Origin: Erythrobacter sp. QSSC1-22B
GTDB lineage: Bacteria; Pseudomonadota; Alphaproteobacteria; Sphingomonadales; Sphingomonadaceae
Assembly (NCBI RefSeq): GCF_001678665.1
Contig: NZ_LZRP01000002.1
Coordinates: 310,001 to 374,000, forward strand
Direction of reading: 5' to 3'
Length of the DNA stretch: 64,000 bases
Below, in pieces: positions 28,910 to 38,106 of this stretch. Numbering within the stretch: the stretch's first letter is position 1; the number at the start of each line of letters is the position of its first letter. A program made the position numbers and the translations under genes. The notes below the pieces were generated by a model. That model did no database searches and was not told the origin of the DNA. It was given only the letters and a program-made list of their open reading frames with translations.

Positions 28910-29244
28910 CCTACGTCGTCACCGACGCCTGCATCAAATGCAAATACACCGATTGCGTCGAGGTCTGTCCGGTGGACTGTTTCTACGAAGGCGAGACGAT
29001 GCTGGTGATCAATCCCAGCGAATGCATCGACTGCGGCGTGTGTGAACCCGAATGTCCGGCCGAAGCGATCCTGCCCGATACCGAGGGCGGGCTGGAGCAA
29101 TGGCTCGAGCTCAACACCAAATTCTCCGCCGACTGGCCCAATATCACCAGCCAGAAGGCGCCGCCCGAGGATGCCGACGAGCACAAGGGCGAAGAAGGCA
29201 AGTTCGAGAAGTACTTCACCTCCGAGCCGGGCGATGGCGACTGA
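28906..29244 (+). CDS. fdxA: Ferredoxin FdxA (7Fe-8S type)
   Basis: 112-residue bacterial 7Fe-ferredoxin. The first cluster region is [17 protein letters not shown] (spacing typical of a 3Fe-4S site with the extra Cys), and the second is [16 protein letters not shown] for 4Fe-4S. The C-terminal half is the acidic extension characteristic of alphaproteobacterial FdxA ([13 protein letters not shown]). The start overlaps the S4 gene stop. Electron donor partner unknown. Confidence 0.96.
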   Translation: MTYVVTDACIKCKYTDCVEVCPVDCFYEGETMLVINPSECIDCGVCEPECPAEAILPDTEGGLEQWLELNTKFSADWPNITSQKAPPEDADEHKGEEGKFEKYFTSEPGDGD

Positions 29245-29259
29245 TCTGACCCCTGATTG

Positions 29260-30054
29260 ATGATTTCCTATTTCGACCAGATAAAATCCGCCTGGGCGGA
29301 AGGTAGCGACGACAATATCGGCATCATCGCCGCCGGGATCGCCTATTACGTCCTGCTCGCGCTGGTGCCGCTGCTGGCGGTCACCGTGCTGGGCTACGGT
29401 CTGTTCGCCAATCCGCAGACCGTCTCGCAGCATATCGGGTTGCTCGCCGAGAACCTGCCCGCGGCCGCCGCCGAGATCATCGGCGATCAATTGCGCCGCA
29501 TGAGCGAGGATGGCGACGCGACCAAGATTCTCAGCCTGCTGATCGCGCTGGGAATCGCGCTGTTCGGCGCGCGCAATGGCGCGCGCGCGGTGATGACGGG
29601 GCTCAACATCGCCTTCAACACCGAGAGCGCGCGCGGATTCGTGCGTGGCAATCTGATCGCCCTCGCGATCACCGTGGCGGCGGTGGTCGGGCTCGCGGTG
29701 CTGGGCGGCGTGGTGGCAGCGGTCAGCACGATCCCGGGCCCTGCCGGCGGCGTGGTCGGCTTTGTCGTCCTGTTCGGCTTTGCGACGCTGGGTGCCGGCC
29801 TGCTCTATCGTGTGGCGCCCAACCAGCCAGGTCCGGAATGGCAGGCGATCTGGCCTGCCGCGAGCTTGTTCTCGCTGTTGTGGATCGGGGCCACCGCAGG
29901 TTTCGGGCTCTATGCCGCGAACTTCGCCAGTTACAACGCGACCTATGGGTCGCTGGGCGGAGTGATTGTTCTGATCACCTGGTTCTATCTCAGCGCATTC
30001 TTCCTGTTGCTGGGCGCCGAACTTGCTGCGGTCCGCAGCAGAAAAGCCGCCTAG
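29260..30054 (+). CDS. YihY/BrkB family inner membrane protein
   Basis: 264 residues with six transmembrane helices. It opens with the family hallmark DDNIGIIAAGIAYYVLLALVPLLA (about 18-42) and ends near GGVIVLITWFYLSAFFLLLGAELAAV. ATG at 29260 is chosen over the TTG at 29257. At about 264 residues it is on the short side for the family but looks complete. The old name RNase BN is not supported for this family. Function unknown. Confidence 0.88.
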   Translation: MISYFDQIKSAWAEGSDDNIGIIAAGIAYYVLLALVPLLAVTVLGYGLFANPQTVSQHIGLLAENLPAAAAEIIGDQLRRMSEDGDATKILSLLIALGIALFGARNGARAVMTGLNIAFNTESARGFVRGNLIALAITVAAVVGLAVLGGVVAAVSTIPGPAGGVVGFVVLFGFATLGAGLLYRVAPNQPGPEWQAIWPAASLFSLLWIGATAGFGLYAANFASYNATYGSLGGVIVLITWFYLSAFFLLLGAELAAVRSRKAA

Positions 30055-30095
30055 GCGCGGGATTTCGCGGACTCGCAATACCGCCTGTTGTGTGC

Positions 30096-30134
30096 TATAT
30101 AATGCAACAATCCTGGCGGTATGCTCCCGCCAGG
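30096..30134 (+). promoter_or_regulatory. carD upstream -10 element and adjacent dyad
   Basis: TATAAT at 30098-30103 (or extended -10 TGC-TATATA) stands out in GC-rich sequence. No good -35 is visible. Just downstream, where transcription would begin, is a perfect 8-bp inverted repeat (30112-30119 and 30127-30134, 7-base loop), either an operator or a 5' UTR hairpin. A second smaller dyad (30189-30194 / 30204-30209) lies further into the leader. The intergenic region 30055-30271 holds no ORF. Confidence 0.5.
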
Positions 30135-30271
30135 TGCGAAACACCGAAAGGGCAGGACACCCCCAAAGCGTCGTTTAACGGTTCATGTCTGCGGTCATGC
30201 GATCCGCAGCAGTAGCCGTTTTCGCGATGCTGTTTCCCCGACCCACCTGCCCGGGATGAAAGGATCTGTGC

Positions 30272-30808
30272 ATGGCTAGCAAAGCCGATGATACCTTCGA
30301 CGTTGGCGATTACGTTGTCTACCCCAAGCACGGCGTTGGCCGTGTGATCGAATTGCAGAGCGAGGAAATCGCCGGAATGCAGCTCGAACTCTATGTGCTC
30401 CGCTTCGAGAAGGAACGCATGACGCTGCGCGTTCCGGTGAACAAGGTTGAATCGATCGGCATGCGCAAGCTGTCGAGCGACAAGACCCTCAAGGAGGCGA
30501 TGGAGACGCTCAAGGCCAAGCCCAAGGTCAAGCGCACCATGTGGAGCCGCCGGGCGCAGGAATATGAAGCGAAGATCAATTCGGGCGACCTGGTGTCGAT
30601 CGCCGAAGTGACCCGCGACCTGTTCCGCCCCGAGGACCAGCCCGAGCAGAGCTATTCCGAACGGCAGATCTTCGAAGCGGCTTCCAGCCGCCTCGCCCGC
30701 GAGCTCGCGGCGATGGAGAAGACCGACGAACCCGCGGCGCTGGAGAAAATCCTCGAGGTGCTGCGCGAGCACGCCCCGCAATATTACGGCACCGACGAAG
30801 AGGCGTGA
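30272..30808 (+). CDS. CarD family transcriptional regulator
   Basis: 178 residues. The N-terminal RNA polymerase interaction domain is a Tudor-like fold (FDVGDYVVYPKHGVGRVIEL..., residues 8-65). The C-terminal helical DNA-binding domain contains WSRRAQEYEAKINSGDL (about 92-108) and ARELAAMEK. CarD binds the polymerase beta subunit and stabilises open promoter complexes, especially on rRNA promoters. Standard family length. It has its own likely promoter with a dyad and a strong terminator after it, so it is probably monocistronic. Confidence 0.94.
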   Translation: MASKADDTFDVGDYVVYPKHGVGRVIELQSEEIAGMQLELYVLRFEKERMTLRVPVNKVESIGMRKLSSDKTLKEAMETLKAKPKVKRTMWSRRAQEYEAKINSGDLVSIAEVTRDLFRPEDQPEQSYSERQIFEAASSRLARELAAMEKTDEPAALEKILEVLREHAPQYYGTDEEA

Positions 30809-30837
30809 GGCCAGACCTTCGGTACCCGAAAGAACGA

Positions 30838-30866
30838 GGGGTCGCCTTGCCGGGCGGCCCCTTTTT
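30838..30866 (+). terminator. Rho-independent terminator of carD
   Basis: Arms 30838-30846 and 30853-30861 (9 bp with one G-T wobble, 6-base loop) followed by TTTTT at 30862-30866. Located 30 bp after the carD stop. Confidence 0.93.
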
Positions 30867-30942
30867 CATGTCCGGAGTTCGCACTGGAGCCTCCGGGCCG
30901 TCGGCCCTGCCACGCTTTCGCACTTGAAGGCACCTCTTGGCT

Positions 30943-30960
30943 GTATTATGTCAATAATAC
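30943..30960. promoter_or_regulatory. AT-rich dyad upstream of the GIN-domain lipoprotein gene
   Basis: GTATTA (30943-30948), six bases, TAATAC (30955-30960): a perfect 6-bp palindrome about 50 bp before the start at 31009. Position and symmetry suit a transcription-factor operator, but no regulator is identified and it could also overlap the promoter -10. Confidence 0.4.
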
Positions 30961-31008
30961 GGACTGCCGATCATACTGGTGCTGGGGGCACCGCAGCAGG
31001 AGGCTTTC

Positions 31009-31812
31009 ATGTTTTTCAGGGTATTCAAACGCGTTGCGCCAGCAGTGGCCATGGCGATGGGCGCGTTCACCGCAGGCTGCGACGGGACGCAGATGCGGTT
31101 CGGCGGCAGCGACGGCGTGCGGCTGGCCGAACTCGACACCAGCGGCACGGCGCCCACCGGCGTGGTTCTGGCCAGCCCCGACACGCTGATCGTCTCGCAG
31201 GGCCAGACGCTCGACATCGCCGTTTCCGGAGATCCGGCGGCGATCGAAGCAATGCGGTTCAACATCGAGGACGGTGCGCTCGGCATAATGCGCGAGCATG
31301 ATTCGCGCGACATCGATGGGCGCGCGACCGTGAGGGTTACCATGCCGTCGCTCAACTCGATCGTGCTGGCCGGCTCGGGAACCGTCGAAGCCGCCTCGCT
31401 GACCGGTGATGCCGATGTCACCATTGCCGGATCGGGAACGGTCCGCACCGCGCAGGTCGCGGCAGGCGATTTTACCATGACCGTGGCGGGGTCGGGCAAT
31501 TATGAGGCCAGCGGCAGCGCCGAAACTCTCGAATTGTCGCTGGTCGGCTCGGGTCGTTCCGACATGGCCGATCTGACGGTCGGCAGCGCCGATGTGACCA
31601 TCGCCGGCTCGGGCGCCGCCGAATTTGCTTCCGACGGAACGGTCGAAGCCAGTATCATCGGCTCTGGCGAAGTGACCGTGATCGGGCGCGCGACCTGCAC
31701 CATCAACGCGGTCGGCTCGGGTAAGCTCAACTGCCGCGAAACAACGACCGCGAGTGCCGCTCGCGACGGGCCGTCGGCGGGTTCGGGCGAGCGGTCGCAA
31801 GAAAAGAACTGA
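31009..31812 (+). CDS. Head GIN domain (DUF2807) putative lipoprotein
   Basis: 267 residues. ATG at 31009 has AGGAGG six bases upstream. Signal sequence MFFRVFKRVAPAVAMAMG ending in TAGC, a likely but not ideal lipobox with Cys near residue 23. The body (about 65-250) is a repeated beta-strand pattern in which (A/V)GSG recurs about every 18-20 residues (IVLAGSG, TIAGSG, TVAGSG, LVGSG, TIAGSG, IIGSG, AVGSG), as in GIN-domain beta-helices. Probably surface or periplasmic; function unknown. Confidence 0.85.
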   Translation: MFFRVFKRVAPAVAMAMGAFTAGCDGTQMRFGGSDGVRLAELDTSGTAPTGVVLASPDTLIVSQGQTLDIAVSGDPAAIEAMRFNIEDGALGIMREHDSRDIDGRATVRVTMPSLNSIVLAGSGTVEAASLTGDADVTIAGSGTVRTAQVAAGDFTMTVAGSGNYEASGSAETLELSLVGSGRSDMADLTVGSADVTIAGSGAAEFASDGTVEASIIGSGEVTVIGRATCTINAVGSGKLNCRETTTASAARDGPSAGSGERSQEKN

Positions 31813-31874
31813 AGCAGACAGTTCGCGACTGGGTAAGCGGAAGACGCTAGGGATTGCGCGAAAGGATTTTCGCC

Positions 31875-32207
31875 ATGATTCCTCACCGCCTTCTGCTTGT
31901 CAGCCTGCTGCCCGTCGCGCTGGGCGGTTGTCTCGCCAAGACCGCATTGGATATCGCCACCGCCCCGGTGCGGGTGGTCAGCAAGGGCGTCGATCTGGCG
32001 ACCACCAGTCAGTCCGAAGCCGACGAGAACCGCGGGCGCGAAATCCGTCGCCAGGAAGAGCGGCTGGGCAAGCTCGAACGTGACTACGAAAAACAGCTCG
32101 ACCGTTGCGAGGATGGCGACCGCCGCGCCTGCAGCGATGCCAGCAAGACCTATGCCGAGATGCAGCAGATCATTCCGACTATCCCCTACCAGCCGAACGA
32201 CAACTGA
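31875..32207 (+). CDS. Small putative lipoprotein of unknown function
   Basis: 110 residues from the ATG at 31875, preceded by GAAAGGA. Signal peptide with a lipobox LGGC (Cys near residue 19: MIPHRLLLVSLLPVALGGC). The middle is a charged helix (DENRGREIRRQEERLGKLERDYEKQLDRC) with two further Cys residues that could form a disulfide (RCEDGDRRACSD). I do not recognise a named family. It follows the GIN-domain gene by 62 bp and converges on the Sua5 gene. Confidence 0.75.
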   Translation: MIPHRLLLVSLLPVALGGCLAKTALDIATAPVRVVSKGVDLATTSQSEADENRGREIRRQEERLGKLERDYEKQLDRCEDGDRRACSDASKTYAEMQQIIPTIPYQPNDN

Positions 32208-32219
32208 GAATCGTTGGGT

Positions 32220-33152
32220 CTAGGCGGGCGTAGCCGCCCGGCGCAGGCGGTCGTTGATCGCAAGACCGAGGCCTTCATCCGGAACCGGCGCCACCGCTAT
32301 ACGCGGCTGCGGCGCCTTCGCCGCGCGATGGAGACAGGCATAAAGTCGTGCCGCCGCTTCGGCGAGATCGCCGCTCTTTGACAGGCTGCAATCGCCGACG
32401 ATGTCGCCGAAGCCGATCAGATATTCATCGTTTTCGCGGGCGCGAGCATCGAGCCGGACCGGTTTGCCGGGAGCATAGTGGCTCAGGGTCTGGCCAGGAG
32501 CCTCAATACCGCTCGCGGCTTGTGCCGGTTCCGCGCCGGGGATCGCGATCGGCCCGGGCCGCAGCGTCTCGATCCGGCCGTCGCGGCGGACCGCGACGAT
32601 GGTCGATTCGAGCCCGCTGACGCATGCGCCGCCATCGAGCACCAGATCGATCCGCCCGTCGAGCGTTGCAAGAACATGATCCGCGCTGGTCGGGCTGACG
32701 TAGCCGCTGCGGTTGGCCGAAGGAGCCGCGAGCGGAAATTCGACGGCCTCGAGCAGCGCAGCCATCGCCGGATGCGCCGGATGCCGCAGCGCCACGGTCG
32801 GCAGGCCCGCACTGACCGCCGGAGCGAGACGCGCATCGGCGCGCAGCGGGCAAACCAGCGTCAGCGGACCTGGCCAATAGCGCTCCGCCAGCGCAAGCGC
32901 GGTGGCATCCAGAGTCGCCAGCCGCTGCGCCGCGTCGATCCCCGCCACATGGACGATCAGCGGGTTGAAGCTTGGCCGCCCCTTTGCTGCGTAGATCCGC
33001 GCCACCGCATCGGCGCTGTCGGCGCGCGCGGCGAGGCCGTAGACGGTTTCGGTAGGAACCGCGACCAGCCCGCCCTCGCTGAGGATTCGCGCAGCTAGCG
33101 CGATTCCGTCCGCATCCGCGGGCACCCGTTCCGTAGCGTTCTTGCCGCGCAT
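32220..33152 (-). CDS. L-threonylcarbamoyladenylate synthase (Sua5/YwlC/TsaC family)
   Basis: 310 residues. Makes threonylcarbamoyl-AMP from threonine, bicarbonate and ATP for the t6A modification of tRNAs. The YrdC domain (about 15-195) has VPTETVYGLAARA, KGRPSFNPLIVHV and the SANRSGYVSPT motif. A linker and a C-terminal Sua5-type domain follow (about 200-310), so this is the long Sua5 form rather than short TsaC. Divergent from the acyl-CoA dehydrogenase, with 51 bp between starts. Confidence 0.93.
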   Translation of the reverse strand: MRGKNATERVPADADGIALAARILSEGGLVAVPTETVYGLAARADSADAVARIYAAKGRPSFNPLIVHVAGIDAAQRLATLDATALALAERYWPGPLTLVCPLRADARLAPAVSAGLPTVALRHPAHPAMAALLEAVEFPLAAPSANRSGYVSPTSADHVLATLDGRIDLVLDGGACVSGLESTIVAVRRDGRIETLRPGPIAIPGAEPAQAASGIEAPGQTLSHYAPGKPVRLDARARENDEYLIGFGDIVGDCSLSKSGDLAEAAARLYACLHRAAKAPQPRIAVAPVPDEGLGLAINDRLRRAATPA

Positions 33153-33203
33153 GGCTGAGCGCTATATTCGCTGGCCCACATTGCCAAGAGGACATCGCCA
33201 AAA

Positions 33204-34943
33204 GTGACCTATTCGCCTGCCACCGCCGACCAACTCCTTGCCATAAGCGTCAACGCCGGAATCGAGGAACTCGCGAGCAGCGAACGCTTCGCCGCCGCCG
33301 AGCCTGACATGGTCGAAGCCATCGTCGAGGGGGTCGGCCAGTTCGCCGCGGGAGAATGGGCGCCGCTCAACCGGATCGGCGATCTGGAGGGCGCGAAGCT
33401 CGAGAACGGCGTTGTCCGCCTGCCCGAAGGCTTCGCCGCCGCCTATGAGCATTATGTCGAACAGGGCTGGAATTCGATCGCCAGCCCGGTCGATTTCGGC
33501 GGTCATGGCCTGCCCTTCACGCTCGCCTGCAATGTGCTGGAAAACCTCGGCACCGCCAACATGGCCTTCAACCTGCTGCCGATGCTGAGCGTTGGCGCGA
33601 TCGAAGCGCTCGAGCATCACGGCAGCGAGTCGCTGCAGGCGAAATACCTCCCGCTGCTGGTGAGCGGCGAATGGTCGGGGACGATGAACCTGACCGAGCC
33701 GCAGGCAGGATCGGATCTCGGCGCGCTGCGGACCAGCGCCACGCCGATCACCGAGGGCGAGCATGCGGGCAAATACCGCATCAAGGGCCAGAAGATCTAC
33801 ATCACCTGGGGCGATCACGAGCTCGCCAGGAATATCATCCACCTCGTCCTCGCGCGCCTGCCCGATGCGCCCGAGGGCAGCCGCGGCATCTCGTTGTTCG
33901 TGGTGCCCAAATATCATGTCGCGGACGACGGCACGCCGGGCGCGCGCAACGATTTGCGCTGCGTCAGCCTCGAGCACAAGCTGGGGATCAACGCCTCACC
34001 GACCTGCGTGATGAGCTATGGCGACGATGACGACTGCATCGGCGAACTGGTGGGCGCAGAGAACCGCGGGTTGATGGCGATGTTCACGATGATGAACAAC
34101 GCGCGCATCAATGTCGGTACGCAAGGGGTCCAGATCGCCGAACGCGCGACGCAGCAGGCGCAGGATTACGCTGCTGATCGCATCCAGTCGGCACGCGCGG
34201 GTTCGCCCGATCGCACCCCGGTGGCGATCCTCGAGCATCCCGATGTCCGCCGCATGCTGTTGCGGATGAAAGCGCTGACCGAGGCGGTCCGCGCGTTGCT
34301 CTATTATACCGCCGGACAGGTCGATCGCGGCACGCTCGGACAGGCCGATGCTGCGGCGCGCGCCGAAGTTCTGGTGCCGCTGCTCAAGGCGTGGGGCACC
34401 GATGTCGGGGTCGAGGCTGCGAGCCTCGGCATCCAGATCCACGGCGGGATGGGCTTTGTCGAGGAAACCGGCGCGGCGCAGCACTGGCGCGACGCGCGGA
34501 TTGCTCCGATTTACGAAGGCACCAACGGGATCCAGGCCGCCGATCTCGTCACCCGCAAACTCGGGCTGGAAGACGGCCAGGCGTTGATCGGACTGCTCGA
34601 GGAGATCGCCCGCGACAGCGCCGATGAGCCCGCGCTGTTCGCACTGGCAGGCGAGTGCGCCGCGGTTGCGCGCTGGATGCGCGAAGAGGCCAGCCTCGAC
34701 GACCGCCTCGCAGGCAGCGTCGCGTTCTGCACCATGATGGCGGTAACCGTCGCCGGCTGGCAGTTGACCAGGCAAGTTGCCGCAGTGGAAGGTGGCGCGG
34801 CGCCATCGCTCGCCGCGACCAAGCCCGGTACCGTGCGCTTCTTCCTCGACCGGATAGTCCCCGAGGCGAGCGGGCTCAAATCCAGTGCAATCGCCGGTGC
34901 CGAATCGCTCTACGCGGTCAGCACCGAGGCACTGCTCGGCTGA
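33204..34943 (+). CDS. Acyl-CoA dehydrogenase (long form, DmdC-like)
   Basis: 579 residues from a GTG start. FAD-dependent acyl-CoA dehydrogenase with substrate/FAD loops MNLTEPQAGSDLGALRT and KIYITWGDHELARN, and the catalytic-Glu segment YEGTNGIQAADLV. A C-terminal extension of about 120 residues carries the extra helical domain seen in 3-methylmercaptopropionyl-CoA dehydrogenase-like members. The chemistry (alpha,beta-desaturation of an acyl-CoA) is secure; the substrate is not. Converges on the sorbosone dehydrogenase-like gene with 3 bp between stops. Confidence 0.9.
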   Translation: MTYSPATADQLLAISVNAGIEELASSERFAAAEPDMVEAIVEGVGQFAAGEWAPLNRIGDLEGAKLENGVVRLPEGFAAAYEHYVEQGWNSIASPVDFGGHGLPFTLACNVLENLGTANMAFNLLPMLSVGAIEALEHHGSESLQAKYLPLLVSGEWSGTMNLTEPQAGSDLGALRTSATPITEGEHAGKYRIKGQKIYITWGDHELARNIIHLVLARLPDAPEGSRGISLFVVPKYHVADDGTPGARNDLRCVSLEHKLGINASPTCVMSYGDDDDCIGELVGAENRGLMAMFTMMNNARINVGTQGVQIAERATQQAQDYAADRIQSARAGSPDRTPVAILEHPDVRRMLLRMKALTEAVRALLYYTAGQVDRGTLGQADAAARAEVLVPLLKAWGTDVGVEAASLGIQIHGGMGFVEETGAAQHWRDARIAPIYEGTNGIQAADLVTRKLGLEDGQALIGLLEEIARDSADEPALFALAGECAAVARWMREEASLDDRLAGSVAFCTMMAVTVAGWQLTRQVAAVEGGAAPSLAATKPGTVRFFLDRIVPEASGLKSSAIAGAESLYAVSTEALLG

Positions 34944-34946
34944 AAC

Positions 34947-36425
34947 CTACTCGGCGGCTTGCCGACGCGCGTATTCTTCGCGGAAGGTGCCGCGCGAGCC
35001 GCCGGTCAGTTCGCGCTGCGGCGGGAGGCTGCCCGCATTCAACCGATCGATCGCCGGCGCCGGCTCCGCGCCTGGAGCGATGACACGCCAGATGATCCCG
35101 GCGGTGTCGTCGCTCACCAGCAATGAGCCGTCGCCTGCCCATTCGGCCCAGGTCGGTCGCCCGCGCGTGGTTCCATCGTCCTGGAGAAAGCCGCTCAACA
35201 CCGGGACGGGCAGTCCTTGCGGATTGCCGCGCTCGTCGAAGGCGACATAGACGACATCATAGCCGGAGGCTGGTTTGCGGTTCCACGAGCCATGCTGCGC
35301 AATGAAGGCACCCTGTCCGAAGCGCTCGCCCATGCGCGATCCTTCAGCGCTGAACACGAAGCCGAGCGCCGCGACATGTGGGCCCAGCGCATATTCGGGT
35401 CGGCGCGCATATTCGCTGAGGTATGCGGGCATCGGCGCGTCGACGCGGCGGTCGAAATTGTTCTTCCAATAGACCCAGGGCCAGCCGTATTGCGCACCCA
35501 CCGGCACATTGGTGAGATAATCGGGTACCAGATCGGAACCGAGCATGTCGCGCTCGTTCACGGTGGTCCACAATTCGCCTGACCACGGACTGAAATCCAG
35601 CCCGTTGGGATTGCGCAGGCCGGCGCCGAACACGCGCCGGGTCCCGGTTGCGAGATTGTACTCCCAGATCAGCGCGCGGCCTTCTTCGGCCTCCATTCCC
35701 TGATCGCCGATGTTCGAGACCGAACCGACCGCCACATAGAGCAGGTCCTCTTGGGGATGAAGTTCGAGATTGCGCATCCAGTGGCCACCGCCGGGCGACA
35801 GATCCATGAGCTTGCGAGCCTCGCCCGAAACCTGGGCCGCTCCGAGTTCATAGGAGTAGGCCAGCACCGCGTCGTGATTGGCGACGTAGAGCGTACCGTC
35901 GCGCCAGGCCATTCCCGATGGCGAATCGAGCCCGTCCAGCAGCGTCTCGCGAACCTCTGCCCGTCCATCGCCGTCCGTGTCGCGCAGCAGGGCAATCTCA
36001 TTGGCAGGATCGCCCCCGGCACCGGCCTGACCCATCAGCAGGCCTGCTATGAAACTCTCGATGCTGTCGAGGATCCCGGGATTGGCATCCTCGGGCTTGG
36101 TGCCCGGCTTGCCCGTCAACGCTACAAGAACGTCGCCATTGGGTAGCGTGTGAATGGTGCGCGGGTGGTCGAGCCCGTCGGCGAACCGCGTGACCGCCAG
36201 CCCTTCGGCCGCCTGCGGCACTTCATCCGCAGCCCAGCCCACCGGTTCCGCGATCTGCACCGTCGGGAAACCCTCGGCATCTGGCTCCTGCAGCGTAGGG
36301 TCGGTGCCGGCAACCGCCGCCACCGACAGGTCGGCGCGATCGCCGCGTAGCAGGAAGGCCGCTGCGACGAACAGCAACAGGATCAGGACGAGGATCGCGA
36401 TGAGGATTTTCTTGCCGATGGTCAT
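34947..36425 (-). CDS. Sorbosone dehydrogenase-like PQQ/beta-propeller protein
   Basis: 492 residues. An N-terminal transmembrane helix (about 5-27, ILIAILVLILLLFVAAAFLL) anchors a six-bladed beta-propeller of the soluble glucose/L-sorbosone dehydrogenase group. Characteristic segments are FADGLDHPRTIHTLPNGDVLVAL, RNLELHPQEDLLYVAVG, GLRNPNGLDFSPWSGELWTTVNERD and HGSWNRKPASGYDV. Likely periplasmic and quinoprotein-like, but PQQ use is not shown by the sequence alone. Confidence 0.85.
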   Translation of the reverse strand: MTIGKKILIAILVLILLLFVAAAFLLRGDRADLSVAAVAGTDPTLQEPDAEGFPTVQIAEPVGWAADEVPQAAEGLAVTRFADGLDHPRTIHTLPNGDVLVALTGKPGTKPEDANPGILDSIESFIAGLLMGQAGAGGDPANEIALLRDTDGDGRAEVRETLLDGLDSPSGMAWRDGTLYVANHDAVLAYSYELGAAQVSGEARKLMDLSPGGGHWMRNLELHPQEDLLYVAVGSVSNIGDQGMEAEEGRALIWEYNLATGTRRVFGAGLRNPNGLDFSPWSGELWTTVNERDMLGSDLVPDYLTNVPVGAQYGWPWVYWKNNFDRRVDAPMPAYLSEYARRPEYALGPHVAALGFVFSAEGSRMGERFGQGAFIAQHGSWNRKPASGYDVVYVAFDERGNPQGLPVPVLSGFLQDDGTTRGRPTWAEWAGDGSLLVSDDTAGIIWRVIAPGAEPAPAIDRLNAGSLPPQRELTGGSRGTFREEYARRQAAE

Positions 36426-36490
36426 GCTGCAAGGTTCTATGGCAGCGCGCGGCTTGCGGCAATGGGATCGCGCCCTAAATAGCGAGCCCT

Positions 36491-36973
36491 ATGTATGATT
36501 TCAAACCCGCTGCGGAAACCGCCAAGCCCGAACTCTATCACGACTTGCTTCAGGCCGCAGAGGCGCTGACTGCCGGTGAGCGCGACGGCGTAGCCAATAT
36601 GGCCAATGTCGCGGCGTTGTTGTGGGAATTCCTCCCACAGGTGAACTGGACCGGCTTTTACCGCATGGTCGAAGGCGAACTGGTGCTGGGGCCGTTCGTC
36701 GGACGACCTGCCTGCATCCGGATCCCCCTGGGTCAAGGTGTCTGCGGCGCTGCGGCCAGAAGCGCTGCGACCCAACTGGTCCAGGATGTCTATGCTTTCC
36801 CCGGACATATCGCCTGCGACGGTGACACACGGTCCGAACTGGTCGTCCCGGTTATGAGCGATGGTGCGGTGGTTGCGGTGATCGATCTCGACAGCCCCGA
36901 TCTGGCGCGGTTCGACGCCGAGGACCAGTCCGGAATCGAAGCGCTAGCGGCGATGCTCTCCGGCCGGATCTGA
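36491..36973 (+). CDS. msrC: Free methionine-(R)-sulfoxide reductase (GAF domain)
   Basis: 160-residue GAF-domain enzyme that reduces free Met-R-sulfoxide. The three conserved cysteines of the family are present at C75 (GRPACIRI), C85 (GQGVCGAA) and C109 (HIACDG), with WTGFYRM and SELVVPVM matching the fold. Divergent from the sorbosone dehydrogenase-like gene by 65 bp. Probably part of oxidative-damage repair. Confidence 0.94.
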   Translation: MYDFKPAAETAKPELYHDLLQAAEALTAGERDGVANMANVAALLWEFLPQVNWTGFYRMVEGELVLGPFVGRPACIRIPLGQGVCGAAARSAATQLVQDVYAFPGHIACDGDTRSELVVPVMSDGAVVAVIDLDSPDLARFDAEDQSGIEALAAMLSGRI

Positions 36974-37097
36974 TCGGATCCGACAGGGCAAACCGCTCCG
37001 TCGCGGGACAGCGTCGCGTCAGGGCTTTTGCGGGAGAACCGCGGAAGTGATAAACCTTTCATCAACCATCCATCCGGATTCGCGAAAGGTATTCTCC

Positions 37098-37930
37098 ATG
37101 GCAGCTCGTTTCCTCGCCGGCACGGCAGCATTGGGGTTAGCGGCGTTGGCCGCATCGCCTGTGGCAGCGCAGCAGATCTATTACGAGGATGGCGATTATC
37201 TCTACCCGATCGCTGCCCCGGCTACGGCTCAGGATGAAGTAGCGAACCAGTCGGTCGATGCTCCCAGAGTGATTTTCCGGGAGGGCGCCTATCAACCGGA
37301 GGAGCCGCGGATTGGCGCGCAGCGTGTGATCCCTTCTCGCGCCCCGCAGGCTCGAGCGGCCGCGCCGCAGATCGTCCTTCCCGCCCCGCAGGCGAGACCT
37401 ATGCGCAGCCCGCCTACGCTCCGCTGATCTATTCGCAGTCGCCGCAGAGCCAGCTCGGTTATGTCGTCGCCTCGCGCTCGATACCCGCCAATGGCTACGG
37501 CTATGCGCCCGCCCCGCAGCAATATGGCTATGCCACAGCCTATCCCCCGGCGGCTCCGCAGTCTGGCTATCTCCCGGGTGGCGGCCAGCTGGTTGCCTTC
37601 GATCGCAATGCCTGGCTCGATGAATGCAGCGCGCGCCTCTCCACCTATGAAGACAGCGACCGCGGCCAGGTGCTGGGCGGATTGCTCGGCGCGGCCGCGG
37701 GCGGGTTGATCGGCAATCGCGTTGCCGGACGCGGCGACAGGTTGGGCGGCACGCTGATCGGCGCCGGAACCGGTGCACTTGCGGGACTCGCGGTGGGCGA
37801 TGCCATCGACGACCGCAATGATGCGCGCCGCCGACGCCGCGGTTATGAAGAATGCCGCGTCTATCTCGACGATTACATGAACCGCGCCAGCAACAACCCC
37901 GCACCCACGACCACCGTGCCCGGCCAGTAA
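37098..37930 (+). pseudogene. Glycine-zipper 2TM outer-membrane protein, frameshifted
   Basis: The 5' part (ATG 37098, AAAGG upstream) gives a clear signal peptide (MAARFLAGTAALGLAALAASPVAAQ) and a Pro/Gln-rich stretch, then stops at 37427. From 37391 another frame continues naturally (GETYAQPAYAPLIYSQSP..., Tyr/Pro-rich). It passes WLDECSARL to a glycine-zipper segment (GGLLGAAAGGLIGNRVAGRG, from about 37676) and ends at 37930. One extra G at the GCAGGCGAG site near 37390 would join the halves into a 277-residue protein. After the TAA the frame stays open for 24 more codons (VPVSVAVAQQAVYRED), which looks like former coding sequence. Either decaying or mis-sequenced. Confidence 0.72.
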
Positions 37931-38106
37931 TATATGCTGGTCCCCGTATCGGTCGCGGTGGCGCAGCAGGCGGTTTATCGCGAGGACGTCGCCCCGCCGC
38001 GGTAGTTCCGCCAGGCGGTCGGTGCTTGTCGAGGCTCGAATTGCCTCGGCGTCAGGTTGCGCCGCGCGACTTTATGGCAGGTTCCGAATCTAAACCCTTG
38101 AAACCG

